A stretch of DNA of 60,221 bases, from positions 1-60,221 of the forward strand of contig CACNUI010000008.1 in the NCBI GenBank assembly GCA_902623545.1, given 5' to 3'. The notes beneath the pieces are model-generated. The model was not told the DNA's origin and did no database searches. It saw nothing but the letters and a program-made list of their open reading frames with translations. The position numbers and the translations under genes were made by a program. Shown here one piece after another: positions 47,490-55,985 of this stretch. Within the stretch, counting starts at the first letter, position 1. Each line of letters starts with the position of its first letter. This stretch comes from an uncultured Alphaproteobacteria bacterium (GTDB taxonomy: Bacteria; Pseudomonadota; Alphaproteobacteria; HIMB59; GCA-002718135).

Positions 47490-48164
47490 ATGAGTTTATT
47501 AAAAAAAATAATTAATTTTTATTATAGGGAATACAAACTTTATCTTAGTGGTTTCCATGATATTTTAACCAATATATCATTTTTTTTTATATCAATTTTT
47601 ATTTTTATTTTTTCTGTTGGTCCATCTAATGAGCAATTATCACTTTTAGGAATAGGAATCATATGGACTTTACTTTTATTAAGCTCAACTTTATCCTTAA
47701 GAAAATTTTATCAAGATGACTTTGAAAGTGGTAATATAGTATTGTTATATATAAATGGATTTAGTTTAGAATTGATATCTTTATTAAAAACATTTTCCCA
47801 CTTCTTTTTTGTACAATTGCCTTTTTTATTATCTATACCTTTGGCTTCAATATTATTGAATATTCCTTTTGAAAAAATTTATACTTTGATTTTAAGTTTT
47901 TTAATTGGTTCTGCAATTTTATCTTCACTTGGATCAATTTCTTCTTCTATGAATCTCTTAAACCGTAAAAATTACTTACTTGGAAGTGTAATCGTTATTT
48001 TATTGAGTATTCCTGTTATAATATTTTCAGTTGGAATAATTGATCAAAATGAAAACTTTAATTCTCTTGTAAGTATACTAGTTGGTATACTTATGATAAC
48101 TTTTGCTATTAATCCCTGGGCCAGTGGAGCTTGCTTGAAGATAGCTATAGAAAATAATCAATGA
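47490..48164 (+). CDS. ccmB: Cytochrome c maturation permease CcmB
   Basis: Six-helix membrane subunit paired with CcmA, 224 residues from ATG at 47490 (a TTG at 47481 is in frame but overlaps ccmA and lacks support). It begins with the family's YYREYKLYLSG cytosolic segment, then FQ-like DDFESGNIVLLYINGFSLE and LPLAS-type helix sequence. The end overlaps ccmC by four bases. Confidence 0.92.
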   Translation: MSLLKKIINFYYREYKLYLSGFHDILTNISFFFISIFIFIFSVGPSNEQLSLLGIGIIWTLLLLSSTLSLRKFYQDDFESGNIVLLYINGFSLELISLLKTFSHFFFVQLPFLLSIPLASILLNIPFEKIYTLILSFLIGSAILSSLGSISSSMNLLNRKNYLLGSVIVILLSIPVIIFSVGIIDQNENFNSLVSILVGILMITFAINPWASGACLKIAIENNQ

Positions 48165-48859
48165 TTAGATACATTATTAATGCGAATAAATTTAATGTCT
48201 TAGGCAGCTTATTACTTAAGCCATTTATTCTGATTTCTTTTTTATTTTTAATTATGGGTCTGATATTTACATTCTATATTTCACCAAGTGATTATCAGCA
48301 AGGATCAGCAGTAAAAATAATGTATATCCACGTTCCAAGTGCATGGTTATCTTTAATGACATATTTTATAATGACAATTTACAGTATTATTGCTCTATTC
48401 TTTAAAATGCCATTTGGTTTTATTGTTAATAAAGCTGTTGCCCCTATAGGCGCAGTTTTTACATTGATATGTATAGTAACGGGTTCATTATGGGGAAAAC
48501 CAATGTGGGGGACATGGTGGGTCTGGGATGCTAGACTAACTTCAGTTGCTATTCTATTTTTATTTTATTTGGTAATAATGTTCATAAATATATCTTTTGA
48601 AAATGAAAGAGTAAGAGAAAAAATGGCAGCAATTTTTGTACTTGTGGGTTCAGTAAACCTACCTATAGTTAAATTTTCAGTAGACTGGTGGAATACACTT
48701 CATCAGCCAGCTTCTATCAGCAAATTATCTAAGCCAAGTATAGACCCTTCAATGCTAACGCCTTTAATATTAATGACACTTTCCTTTATGTTTATTGGGA
48801 TAACTATTGCAATATTAAGGATAAAAACAGAAATAATTTCTAAAGAGAGGGTATTATAG
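48161..48859 (+). CDS. ccmC: Heme-handling protein CcmC
   Basis: Loads heme onto CcmE. The 232-residue, six-helix protein carries the tryptophan-rich periplasmic motif WGTWWVWDARLTS and flanking heme-ligand histidines (MYIHVPSAW near residue 60 and WWNTLHQPASI near 180). It is the classic HemeD/CcmC family and is followed by a small gap with ccmD. Confidence 0.95.
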   Translation: MIRYIINANKFNVLGSLLLKPFILISFLFLIMGLIFTFYISPSDYQQGSAVKIMYIHVPSAWLSLMTYFIMTIYSIIALFFKMPFGFIVNKAVAPIGAVFTLICIVTGSLWGKPMWGTWWVWDARLTSVAILFLFYLVIMFINISFENERVREKMAAIFVLVGSVNLPIVKFSVDWWNTLHQPASISKLSKPSIDPSMLTPLILMTLSFMFIGITIAILRIKTEIISKERVL

Positions 48860-48923
48860 TTGTTTGTGACTTTTGGTCTCTGGGATTAGATTTCTTTATT
48901 ATATTTATTTGATAATAGAAGCT

Positions 48924-49025
48924 ATGTATTTTTGGTTTATATTTTTTTCTTATATTTCAGCGTTTATTTTGATTTTTGGATTATTAATCCAAAGCTATTT
49001 GAGATTTAAAAAAATGAAAAAATAA
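48924..49025 (+). CDS. ccmD: CcmD small membrane subunit
   Basis: A 33-codon ORF whose TAA overlaps the ccmE ATG (TAATG). The product has an N-terminal MYFWFIFFSYISAF helix continuing to about residue 24 and a basic tail (YLRFKKMKK), exactly the CcmD pattern (single helix, positively charged cytoplasmic end) in the expected position between ccmC and ccmE. CcmD is needed to release holo-CcmE. Confidence 0.85.
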   Translation: MYFWFIFFSYISAFILIFGLLIQSYLRFKKMKK

Positions 49026-49465
49026 TGAGTATTCGTTATCAAAGGTTATTGCTAATCTTAATTTCAGTTATATTAATTCTTAGTTCTATTTTGCTTATTT
49101 TGTATAATGTGAGAGAAAATATTTCATATTTTTACACTCCTTCAGAGATAACTGACGCAGATATAGAGCTAAATAAAAGAATAAGAATTGGTGGATTTGT
49201 TGAAAAGGGTAGCTTTATAAAATTGTCATCAAATAATTTTAAATTCAAAATAACAGATAATATAAATTCCATAAATGTTAAATATACTGGAATACTTCCT
49301 GATTTGTTCAGAGAAGAACAAGGTGCAGTAATTGAGGGATCATTTGAAACAAATAAGATTTTTAATGCAGGTATTGTATTTGCCAAACATGATGAAAATT
49401 ATATGCCCTCCTCAATAAAATCAGATTTAGAAAAAAAAGGTTATTGGAATAAAAAATATAAATGA
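49025..49465 (+). CDS. ccmE: Periplasmic heme chaperone CcmE
   Basis: A 146-residue protein: N-terminal signal-anchor helix (7-28), then an OB-fold. The covalent heme His122 lies in AKHDENYMP with Tyr126 four residues later, the HxxxY form of bacterial CcmE. Other signatures: GGFVEKGS and VKYTGILPDLFREEQG. It overlaps ccmD by one base and ccmF by four. Confidence 0.95.
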   Translation: MSIRYQRLLLILISVILILSSILLILYNVRENISYFYTPSEITDADIELNKRIRIGGFVEKGSFIKLSSNNFKFKITDNINSINVKYTGILPDLFREEQGAVIEGSFETNKIFNAGIVFAKHDENYMPSSIKSDLEKKGYWNKKYK

Positions 49466-51324
49466 GTTCATTAATTGGTTTTTTAAGCTTAGTTTTTGCA
49501 ATAGGTATTAATTTTTACTTAATATTATCAAGGTATATATTTAAATTTAAAAAGCAGAGATTTAATTTTTCTATCCGCCTTTCATCCTTATTAACCTTAT
49601 TATCTTTTTTTTCATTAATGTATGCTTATGTTACGTCAGATTTTTCGAATTATAATGTTTTTCAAAACTCTCATTCAGATAAACCATTAATTTATAAAAT
49701 TTCAGGCACTTGGGGCAATCATGAAGGCTCAATGCTTTTGTGGCTTTGCATGTTATCGATCTTCAGCTTCTTATTTTCATTTTCTAAAAATATAGAAAAT
49801 AATTTTCAAAAATTAACTTTGATTATTCAAGCTTTTCTACATATTTTGTTTGGTCTCTTTATAGTATTTACATCTAATCCTTTTCTCGTTAATTCCATAT
49901 TTGTTGATGAAGGTTTAGGTTTAAATCCTATTTTACAAGATCCTGGATTAGCTGTTCATCCTCCAATTTTATATGCTGGTTATGTTGGTTATTCCATAGT
50001 TTTCAGTATTGCAATTGCTGGTTTATTTCAAAATACAGATGATGAATGGCTATATGTTGCAAAAAAATGGTCATTAATTAGCTGGACTTTTTTAACTGGT
50101 GGAATTGCTCTAGGTTCATATTGGGCATATTATGAATTAGGTTGGGGAGGTTGGTGGTTTTGGGATCCAGTCGAAAATATTTCACTTATGCCTTGGATTG
50201 CTGGACTCGCATTAGTTCATTCTCTTATAATGGTGAGAGGTGAACAAGCTATTAAAAAATGGATAGTTTTTTTATCAATTTTATGTTTTTCATTAAGCGT
50301 ATTTGGAACATTTTTAGTAAGATCAGGAATTCTCACAAGTGTACATTCTTTTGCAGCTGACGCCTCTAGAGGCATCTTTATATTGCTAATTTTTTTTATT
50401 ATAACTGGATTTGGTTTTTTAGTTTTCTTATTAAAAGAACCTAAGAAATCTAATAATTTAAATCTATTTTTTATCAATAAAGTTTCAGCACTTTTAATAA
50501 ATAATATTTTGATGATTATTGCAACCTTAACTATTCTTTTAGGAACAATATATCCAATTATAATTGAAGTTTTGTATAATAAAAGAATATCAGTTGGAGG
50601 ACCTTATTTTAATTCAACAGTTATTCCTATAATGATCCCTGGTTTTTTATTAATGAGTATTGCGCCAATTTTATCTTGGCAAACAAACAAAATTAATAAT
50701 TCAAAAAAATATGTTCTAGGTTTTATTATATTAAGTATTTTAGTTTTAATTCAATCGTATTTTTTAGATTTTAATACATGGGGTTTTATCGGATTACTTT
50801 TAGGGTTTTGGATAATATTAGCCTCGATTATTGCAATATTTACTTCTTATAAAATTAAACTTAATATTAAGTTTTTCAAAATCATTAATCCTCATATAGC
50901 ACATATTGGTGTTGGTATTGCTATAGTTGGTATCACTTGCTCCAGCGTTTTTCAAAATGAGTTAGATTTTAATCTTATTGAGGGAGATGAATTTACAGTA
51001 AATGGAAAAACGGTATTATTTGAAAAAATAGAAACTACTAATCAAATCAATTTCCAAGCTTTAAGAGGAAAATTTTTATATGATATTGAGAAAAATCTAT
51101 CAAAAAAAATAGAAGCTGGAAAAAATTATTATCCTGTGTCTAAAATGATTACATCTGAAGCTGGTATTTTACATCAATGGAATAAGGATATATATTTTAT
51201 CCTTGGTGACCAGAAAAATAATGAGTGGTTTGTAAAAGTTTTAATTAATCCATTTGTTAGTTTTATATGGCTTGGAGTGATAGTAATGATGTATTCAGGT
51301 TTAATAGCAGTTACAAGAAGATGA
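49462..51324 (+). CDS. ccmF: Cytochrome c heme lyase subunit CcmF
   Basis: A 620-residue multi-helix membrane protein that receives heme from CcmE and helps ligate it to apocytochromes with CcmH. It has the Trp-rich motif GWGGWWFWDPVENISLMPW, the GTWGNHEGSMLLW stretch and the conserved histidines of the family (for example AVHPPILYAGY and LTSVHSFA). It overlaps ccmG by four bases. Confidence 0.96.
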   Translation: MSSLIGFLSLVFAIGINFYLILSRYIFKFKKQRFNFSIRLSSLLTLLSFFSLMYAYVTSDFSNYNVFQNSHSDKPLIYKISGTWGNHEGSMLLWLCMLSIFSFLFSFSKNIENNFQKLTLIIQAFLHILFGLFIVFTSNPFLVNSIFVDEGLGLNPILQDPGLAVHPPILYAGYVGYSIVFSIAIAGLFQNTDDEWLYVAKKWSLISWTFLTGGIALGSYWAYYELGWGGWWFWDPVENISLMPWIAGLALVHSLIMVRGEQAIKKWIVFLSILCFSLSVFGTFLVRSGILTSVHSFAADASRGIFILLIFFIITGFGFLVFLLKEPKKSNNLNLFFINKVSALLINNILMIIATLTILLGTIYPIIIEVLYNKRISVGGPYFNSTVIPIMIPGFLLMSIAPILSWQTNKINNSKKYVLGFIILSILVLIQSYFLDFNTWGFIGLLLGFWIILASIIAIFTSYKIKLNIKFFKIINPHIAHIGVGIAIVGITCSSVFQNELDFNLIEGDEFTVNGKTVLFEKIETTNQINFQALRGKFLYDIEKNLSKKIEAGKNYYPVSKMITSEAGILHQWNKDIYFILGDQKNNEWFVKVLINPFVSFIWLGVIVMMYSGLIAVTRR

Positions 51325-51845
51325 ATAGAATAATAATTTTAACACCTTTAGTTATACTTTTAATAATATGTATTTTTTCACTAACTTATTTATTAAGTGG
51401 CAAAGATCCTAATAAACCACCTAGTGCACTCTTGAATAAAGATGTGCCTAGTTTTGATAGCATCTCTTTGTATAATGCAAAGGAAACAATCAAAACAATA
51501 GACATAAAAAATAAAAAAACCTTGATCAATTTTTTTGCTTCTTGGTGTAGTCCTTGTAAAATAGAGCATCCACTTTTTTTTGAAATACGAAAAAAATACC
51601 CAAAATTGTATTTGTTGGGGTTTAATCACAAAGATCAAACTGCAGATGCCAAAAAATATTTGGAGGATGATGGAAATCCATATGATTTTGTTGGTGTGGA
51701 TTCCGATGGATTAATTGCTTTAGAATTTGGTGTTTTTGGTCTGCCAGAAACATATTTAATTAATGAAGATGGTAAGATTATCTACAAATATATGGGACCA
51801 ATAACAAAGGATATTTTAAAAAATGAAATTGAGCCACTTCTCTAG
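51321..51845 (+). CDS. ccmG: Thiol:disulfide reductase CcmG/DsbE
   Basis: Membrane-anchored thioredoxin-like protein that keeps apocytochrome CxxCH thiols reduced. From ATG at 51321 (overlapping the ccmF stop) it is 174 residues: anchor helix 4-25, then the thioredoxin fold with active site FFASWCSPCK (Cys76/Cys79), the CcmG acidic insert (GFNHKDQTADAKKYL) and the cis-Pro in FGLPETYL. A longer frame from 51267 would intrude into ccmF and lacks support. Confidence 0.94.
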   Translation: MNRIIILTPLVILLIICIFSLTYLLSGKDPNKPPSALLNKDVPSFDSISLYNAKETIKTIDIKNKKTLINFFASWCSPCKIEHPLFFEIRKKYPKLYLLGFNHKDQTADAKKYLEDDGNPYDFVGVDSDGLIALEFGVFGLPETYLINEDGKIIYKYMGPITKDILKNEIEPLL

Positions 51846-52209
51846 AATTTTACATATAGTAATTTTAAGTTTTATGTTTTTTACTATCAAATTATTTGCG
51901 GTTGAAAATATCGATGAAAGAGTAAAAAACTTAACCTTAGAGTTACGATGCATGACTTGTCAAAACCAAAGTATTTATGACTCAGATGCTGAATTCTCAA
52001 ATAATATAAAAAAAATAGTTAAGAATAAATTGCAAAAAGGAGAAAGTGAACGAGATATTAAGAAATTTTTAGTTGAAAGGTATGGTGAATATATTCTTTT
52101 TAGACCATTAATGAATTTTAGTAATATCTTTCTTTGGAGTTTTCCTTTTATATTACTTATATTTGGCTCGTTTTTTGTGTTAATTAAGACCAAAAGAAAA
52201 AAGGTCTGA
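51823..52209 (+). CDS. ccmH: Cytochrome c maturation protein CcmH (CcmL)
   Basis: Redox subunit of the heme lyase. The 128-residue protein has a signal peptide (about 8-26), the motif LRCMTCQNQSI with Cys43/Cys46, the three-helix bundle ending RYGEYILFRPL, and a C-terminal membrane helix. The start is 23 bases inside ccmG. It is the last ccm gene: no TPR-type CcmI follows. Confidence 0.94.
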   Translation: MKLSHFSRILHIVILSFMFFTIKLFAVENIDERVKNLTLELRCMTCQNQSIYDSDAEFSNNIKKIVKNKLQKGESERDIKKFLVERYGEYILFRPLMNFSNIFLWSFPFILLIFGSFFVLIKTKRKKV

Positions 52210-52252
52210 ACAATTTATTTTGTTTTTTTTTATTTAGCTTGTATGGTTATCC

Positions 52253-52258
52253 TATAAT
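52253..52258 (+). promoter_or_regulatory. -10 box (TATAAT) of the amino-acid binding protein gene
   Basis: A perfect TATAAT lies 28 bases before the GTG start, after the end of the ccm cluster, with a strong AAGGAGG at 52275-52281 as ribosome binding site. No good TTGACA is seen at the expected distance. The binding-protein gene is thus likely its own highly expressed unit. Confidence 0.5.
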
Positions 52259-52285
52259 TTAGAAATACTTCTTCAAGGAGGAAAC

Positions 52286-53119
52286 GTGAAAAAAATTTTA
52301 ATATACTTACTATCAATTGGTATTTTTGGTGTCGCTTCAATTGCACATTCACAAACAATCAGAATTGGTACTGAAGGTGCTTACCCACCATGGAACAATA
52401 TTAATTCTGCTGGTGATTTAGAAGGAGCCGAGATCGATTTTGGAAATGAAGCATGTAAAAGAATGGGTGTTACATGCGAATGGGTAACACAAGATTGGGA
52501 CGGAATTATTCCAGCTTTATTGCAAGGAAAATATGATATTATTATTGCAGGAATGTCTATAACTGAAGAAAGAAAAGAAAAAGTAAATTTCACAACAGGA
52601 TATATGACTGATGGAGCAAGATTTGCTGTTTTAAAAAATAGTGGTTTATCTGATTTAAATATTGCAGGAATGGCAAAGGTAAATTTAAACAATGCAGGAG
52701 GAAAAGAACAAGCTGCTATAGGTCAACTTATTGCGGCAATGGATGGAAAAACTGTTTGTGTTCAATCGTCAACAATTCATCAAAATTTCCTTGAAAAGCA
52801 TATGTCCGGAGCTGTTGATGTAAAACTTTACCAAGCTGTAGACAATCATAATCTTGATCTTGCAGCAGGAAGATGTGATGCAGTATTAGCTGATGTAGGT
52901 TCAATTATTGATTTTATGGAATCTGATGGAGGTGTTGACGTTGCATTTACAGGACCTACTTTTTCAGGTGGTGTTTTTGGTGATGGTGTAGGTGGTGCCG
53001 TAAGAAAAGAAGATGGCGATATTTTAGAGATGTGGAATTCAGTAATTTCTGAAATGTCAAAAGATGGTACTACTGCTGAGATTACCAAAAAGTGGTTTGG
53101 TAGAGATATTTCAATGTAA
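52286..53119 (+). CDS. Periplasmic amino-acid ABC transporter substrate-binding protein
   Basis: SBP family 3 protein of 277 residues, starting at GTG behind a strong RBS. It has a signal peptide with cleavage likely after AHS (about residue 22), RIGTEGAYPPWN at the first strand, EIDFGNEACKRMGV, DWDGIIPALLQGKYDIIIAGMSIT and the C-terminal GRDISM. It resembles binding proteins for basic amino acids or opines. No permease or ATPase gene is adjacent, so it is an orphan here. A terminator follows. Confidence 0.9.
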   Translation: MKKILIYLLSIGIFGVASIAHSQTIRIGTEGAYPPWNNINSAGDLEGAEIDFGNEACKRMGVTCEWVTQDWDGIIPALLQGKYDIIIAGMSITEERKEKVNFTTGYMTDGARFAVLKNSGLSDLNIAGMAKVNLNNAGGKEQAAIGQLIAAMDGKTVCVQSSTIHQNFLEKHMSGAVDVKLYQAVDNHNLDLAAGRCDAVLADVGSIIDFMESDGGVDVAFTGPTFSGGVFGDGVGGAVRKEDGDILEMWNSVISEMSKDGTTAEITKKWFGRDISM

Positions 53120-53139
53120 AATCTTTTCAAGAAATGTAT

Positions 53140-53171
53140 AAAAGCGGTCAATAATATGACCGCTTTTTTTT
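53140..53171 (+). terminator. Rho-independent terminator after the binding-protein gene
   Basis: AAAAGCGGTCA (53140-53150), loop ATAATA, TGACCGCTTTT (53157-53167) and further T residues: an 11-bp perfect stem with a T run. The run ends directly at the ATG of the next gene (53172). Confidence 0.95.
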
Positions 53172-53831
53172 ATGACTAAAAACAAACCATCAAACGAATA
53201 CATAGAAAACTTAAGATATTACAAAAAAATGCATATTGATGGTTACAATTTAATAGATGGAAGAAAAAGAGAGCCAAATAATGCATATGATGGGAAGAGC
53301 ACTATTATCTTTGCTCCTCTTGTAAAAAATATTATCAAACAAAACAATATCAAATCTATGTTAGATTATGGTTGTGGCAAAGGTTTCTATTATGAGAATG
53401 CAGTGAATATTTCTGGCATAAATAATAAAAATCTGCGTGAATTTTGGGGTATCAATATTGATATTTACGATCCTTGTTATGAAAAACACGATTATTTAGA
53501 TGAAAAAAAATCTTATGATCTCGTAATATGTATTGATGTTCTAGAACATATCCCTGCAATCGATATTGATTGGGTATTAGAAAATATATTTAATAAAAGT
53601 AAGAAATATGTTTTTATCAATGTAGCTTGTTATCCAGCAATTGCCTTATTACCAAATGGTAAAAATGCACATATAAATATTAATTCACCAAAATGGTGGC
53701 ATAAAAAAATATTTAGCTTAAAACAAAAATATCAATCATTAAAGATTATTTGTGTGTGCTCATTGAAAGAAAAGGGTGAGTTAAAATATTTACCTTTGCA
53801 ATATAATGATAGATTAACTAATTATACATAA
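53172..53831 (+). CDS. Class I SAM-dependent methyltransferase
   Basis: A 219-residue protein with motif I MLDYGCGKGFYYE (about 64-76), a post-I acidic residue region (INIDIYDP), motif II-like YDLVICIDVLEHI (about 115-127) and the AHININSPKWW loop. Substrate unknown; gmd and a GT9-like gene about 2-4 kb downstream may hint at surface glycan. ATG 53172 directly follows the T run of a terminator, so there is no room for a ribosome binding site. M20 at 53229 (MHIDGYNLIDGR) is a possible alternative start. Confidence 0.82.
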   Translation: MTKNKPSNEYIENLRYYKKMHIDGYNLIDGRKREPNNAYDGKSTIIFAPLVKNIIKQNNIKSMLDYGCGKGFYYENAVNISGINNKNLREFWGINIDIYDPCYEKHDYLDEKKSYDLVICIDVLEHIPAIDIDWVLENIFNKSKKYVFINVACYPAIALLPNGKNAHININSPKWWHKKIFSLKQKYQSLKIICVCSLKEKGELKYLPLQYNDRLTNYT

Positions 53832-53834
53832 TAT

Positions 53835-54116
53835 ATGAACTCACTTTTAGGATTATTTATTCAAATAATAAGTTTGTATCAATTTATATTAATAGTTTAC
53901 ATTATACTTATGTGGTTACTAAATTTTAATATAATTAATGCCTCAAACAGACTGGTTTTTACAATAATGGAGGCAATGCACAGATTATGTGAGCCTGCTC
54001 TAAATCTTGTAAGAAGATATATACCAAACTTGGGATCTATAGACTTGTCACCATTAGTTGTATACTTTGCTCTTTGGTTTATAAAGAGCCTACTAATTGA
54101 ATATTGGCCTACATAA
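53835..54116 (+). CDS. yggT: YggT-family membrane protein
   Basis: A 93-residue protein with two hydrophobic regions (about 5-30 and 70-88) around the family's amphipathic segment EPALNLVRRYIPNLGSIDLSPLV. YggT proteins are implicated in osmotic shock tolerance and, in chloroplasts and cyanobacteria, in membrane organisation. Its TAA overlaps the folD ATG (TAATG). Confidence 0.92.
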   Translation: MNSLLGLFIQIISLYQFILIVYIILMWLLNFNIINASNRLVFTIMEAMHRLCEPALNLVRRYIPNLGSIDLSPLVVYFALWFIKSLLIEYWPT

Positions 54117-55000
54117 TGAACAATATAATAGATGGTAAAAAAATAGCTCAAAAATTAAAAGACAATTTAAAGTTAGAAATTAACACTCTTAAACAAAAAT
54201 ATAAGAAGGTTCCAGGATTAGCAGTTGTTCAAGTAGGGAGCGTAGCAGCAAGTAGTGTATACGTAAAAGCAAAAACAAAGAGTGCATTAGAGGTAGGTAT
54301 AGAAGTATTTGATTATCATCTTGATGAAAATATAACAGAAGAGAAATTAATAAAACTAATACAAAAATTAAATGTTCAAGATAGTGTTAATGGTATATTG
54401 GTTCAATTACCACTTCCAAGTCACATAAATGAAAAACTTATACTTGATTGCATTCAACCAAATAAAGATGCAGACGGTTTTCATCCACTTAATGTTGGAA
54501 AGCTTTCGATTAGTGAAACTAATGATGAAAATATACTAGTTCCTTGTACGCCATATGGTTGCCTTCTACTGCTTAGAGAATTAGATGTAAATCTCCAAGG
54601 AAAACATGCTGTTGTTATAGGAAGATCAAACATTGTAGGAAAGCCAATGGCACAACTTTTATTAAAAGAGTCCTGCACAGTAACAATTGCCCATTCTAAA
54701 ACAACCAACATTGAAGATCTTTGTGCTAGCGCTGATATTCTCATTGCTGCAGTTGGTAAACCAGAAATAGTCAAAATGGATTGGATAAAAAAAAATGCTA
54801 TAGTGATTGATGTAGGAATTAATCGAATACAAAAGAATGTAGAGGGAGAGATTAAAAATAAAATTGTTGGTGATGTAAATTTTGATGAAGCAAAGGAAAG
54901 AGCTTTTGCTTTAACACCTGTTCCTGGTGGAGTAGGTCCTATGACTATTGCATGTTTACTAAGGAATACAAAAATATCTTTTGAAAATAGTTTAGGTTAA
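54116..55000 (+). CDS. folD: Methylene-THF dehydrogenase/cyclohydrolase FolD
   Basis: Bifunctional folate enzyme interconverting 5,10-methylene- and 10-formyl-THF, 294 residues from ATG at 54116 (an upstream in-frame TTG overlaps yggT). Signatures: YVKAKTKSALEVGI with the catalytic Lys, VQLPLPSHINE, PNKDADGFHPLNVG, GRSNIVGKPMAQLL and TPVPGGVGPMT. Coupled to yggT; gmd follows after one base. Confidence 0.97.
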   Translation: MNNIIDGKKIAQKLKDNLKLEINTLKQKYKKVPGLAVVQVGSVAASSVYVKAKTKSALEVGIEVFDYHLDENITEEKLIKLIQKLNVQDSVNGILVQLPLPSHINEKLILDCIQPNKDADGFHPLNVGKLSISETNDENILVPCTPYGCLLLLRELDVNLQGKHAVVIGRSNIVGKPMAQLLLKESCTVTIAHSKTTNIEDLCASADILIAAVGKPEIVKMDWIKKNAIVIDVGINRIQKNVEGEIKNKIVGDVNFDEAKERAFALTPVPGGVGPMTIACLLRNTKISFENSLG

Positions 55001-55001
55001 A

Positions 55002-55985
55002 ATGAAAAAAAAAGCTCTTATTACAGGGATAACAGGGCAAGATGGTTCTTATCTGGCAGAATTACTTATAAAAAAAGGATATGAAGTTCATGGAATAGTG
55101 AGAAGAGTAGCTATTGAAAATTCATCTTTTCGTTTCTGGAGATTAAAAAATATATTGAAAAAAATAAAAATACATTCTGCAACAATGGAAAGTTATGCAA
55201 GTATTTTTAATATAATAAATAAAACTAGACCACAGGAATTTTATCATTTAGCTGCCCAAAGCTACGTTGATTATTCTTTTAAAGATGAATTTTCTACACT
55301 TTCATCTAATATAAATTCAACACATTACTGCCTTTCATCTTTAAGAGAATTAAAATTAAATACAAAATTTTATTTTGCTGGTTCATCCGAAATGTTTGGT
55401 AAAGTACAAGAAACACCTCAGAATGAAAAAACTGTTTTTCACCCAAGATCAACATATGGGATATCAAAAGTTGCTGGATTTGAATTGACTAGAAATTACA
55501 GAGAAGCTTTTGATATTCATGCCTCTACAGGAATATTATTTAATCATGAATCAGAAAGAAGAGGTTATGAGTTCGTTACAAGAAAAATTTCTCATATGGT
55601 CGCAAAAATTAAATTAAAATTAGAAAAAAAACTTGAATTAGGGAATTTAGAAGCAAAAAGAGATTGGGGTTACGCACCTGAATATGTTGAAGCCATGTGG
55701 CTAATGTTACAAGCAAACAAACCTGATGATTATGTAGTTGGTACAGGTAAAGTATATAGTGTTAAAGATTTTACAAAGACTGCTTTTGAGGTCCTGGATC
55801 TTAATTATGAAAATTATACTAAAGTAAATAAGAAATTCTTTAGACCTAGTGAAGTAGAGTTATTAAAAAGTAATCCTAAAAAAATTTATAAAAGACTTGG
55901 CTGGAAATCAAAAGTTTCATTCAATCAATTAGTTCAAAAAATGGTTATAAACGACTACAATCTTTTAAAAAAAGAAATTAATTAA
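55002..55985 (+). CDS. gmd: GDP-mannose 4,6-dehydratase
   Basis: Extended SDR that produces GDP-4-keto-6-deoxy-mannose, precursor of fucose, rhamnose or perosamine. The 327-residue protein has ITGITGQDGSYLAELL, AAQSYVDYSF, AGSSEMFGK with the catalytic Ser/Glu and YGISK with Tyr/Lys, then LFNHESERRG, KRDWGYAPEYVEAMW and FRPSEVELL. The fucose or perosamine genes that normally follow are absent; the 3' end overlaps a convergent glycosyltransferase by eight bases. Confidence 0.93.
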   Translation: MKKKALITGITGQDGSYLAELLIKKGYEVHGIVRRVAIENSSFRFWRLKNILKKIKIHSATMESYASIFNIINKTRPQEFYHLAAQSYVDYSFKDEFSTLSSNINSTHYCLSSLRELKLNTKFYFAGSSEMFGKVQETPQNEKTVFHPRSTYGISKVAGFELTRNYREAFDIHASTGILFNHESERRGYEFVTRKISHMVAKIKLKLEKKLELGNLEAKRDWGYAPEYVEAMWLMLQANKPDDYVVGTGKVYSVKDFTKTAFEVLDLNYENYTKVNKKFFRPSEVELLKSNPKKIYKRLGWKSKVSFNQLVQKMVINDYNLLKKEIN

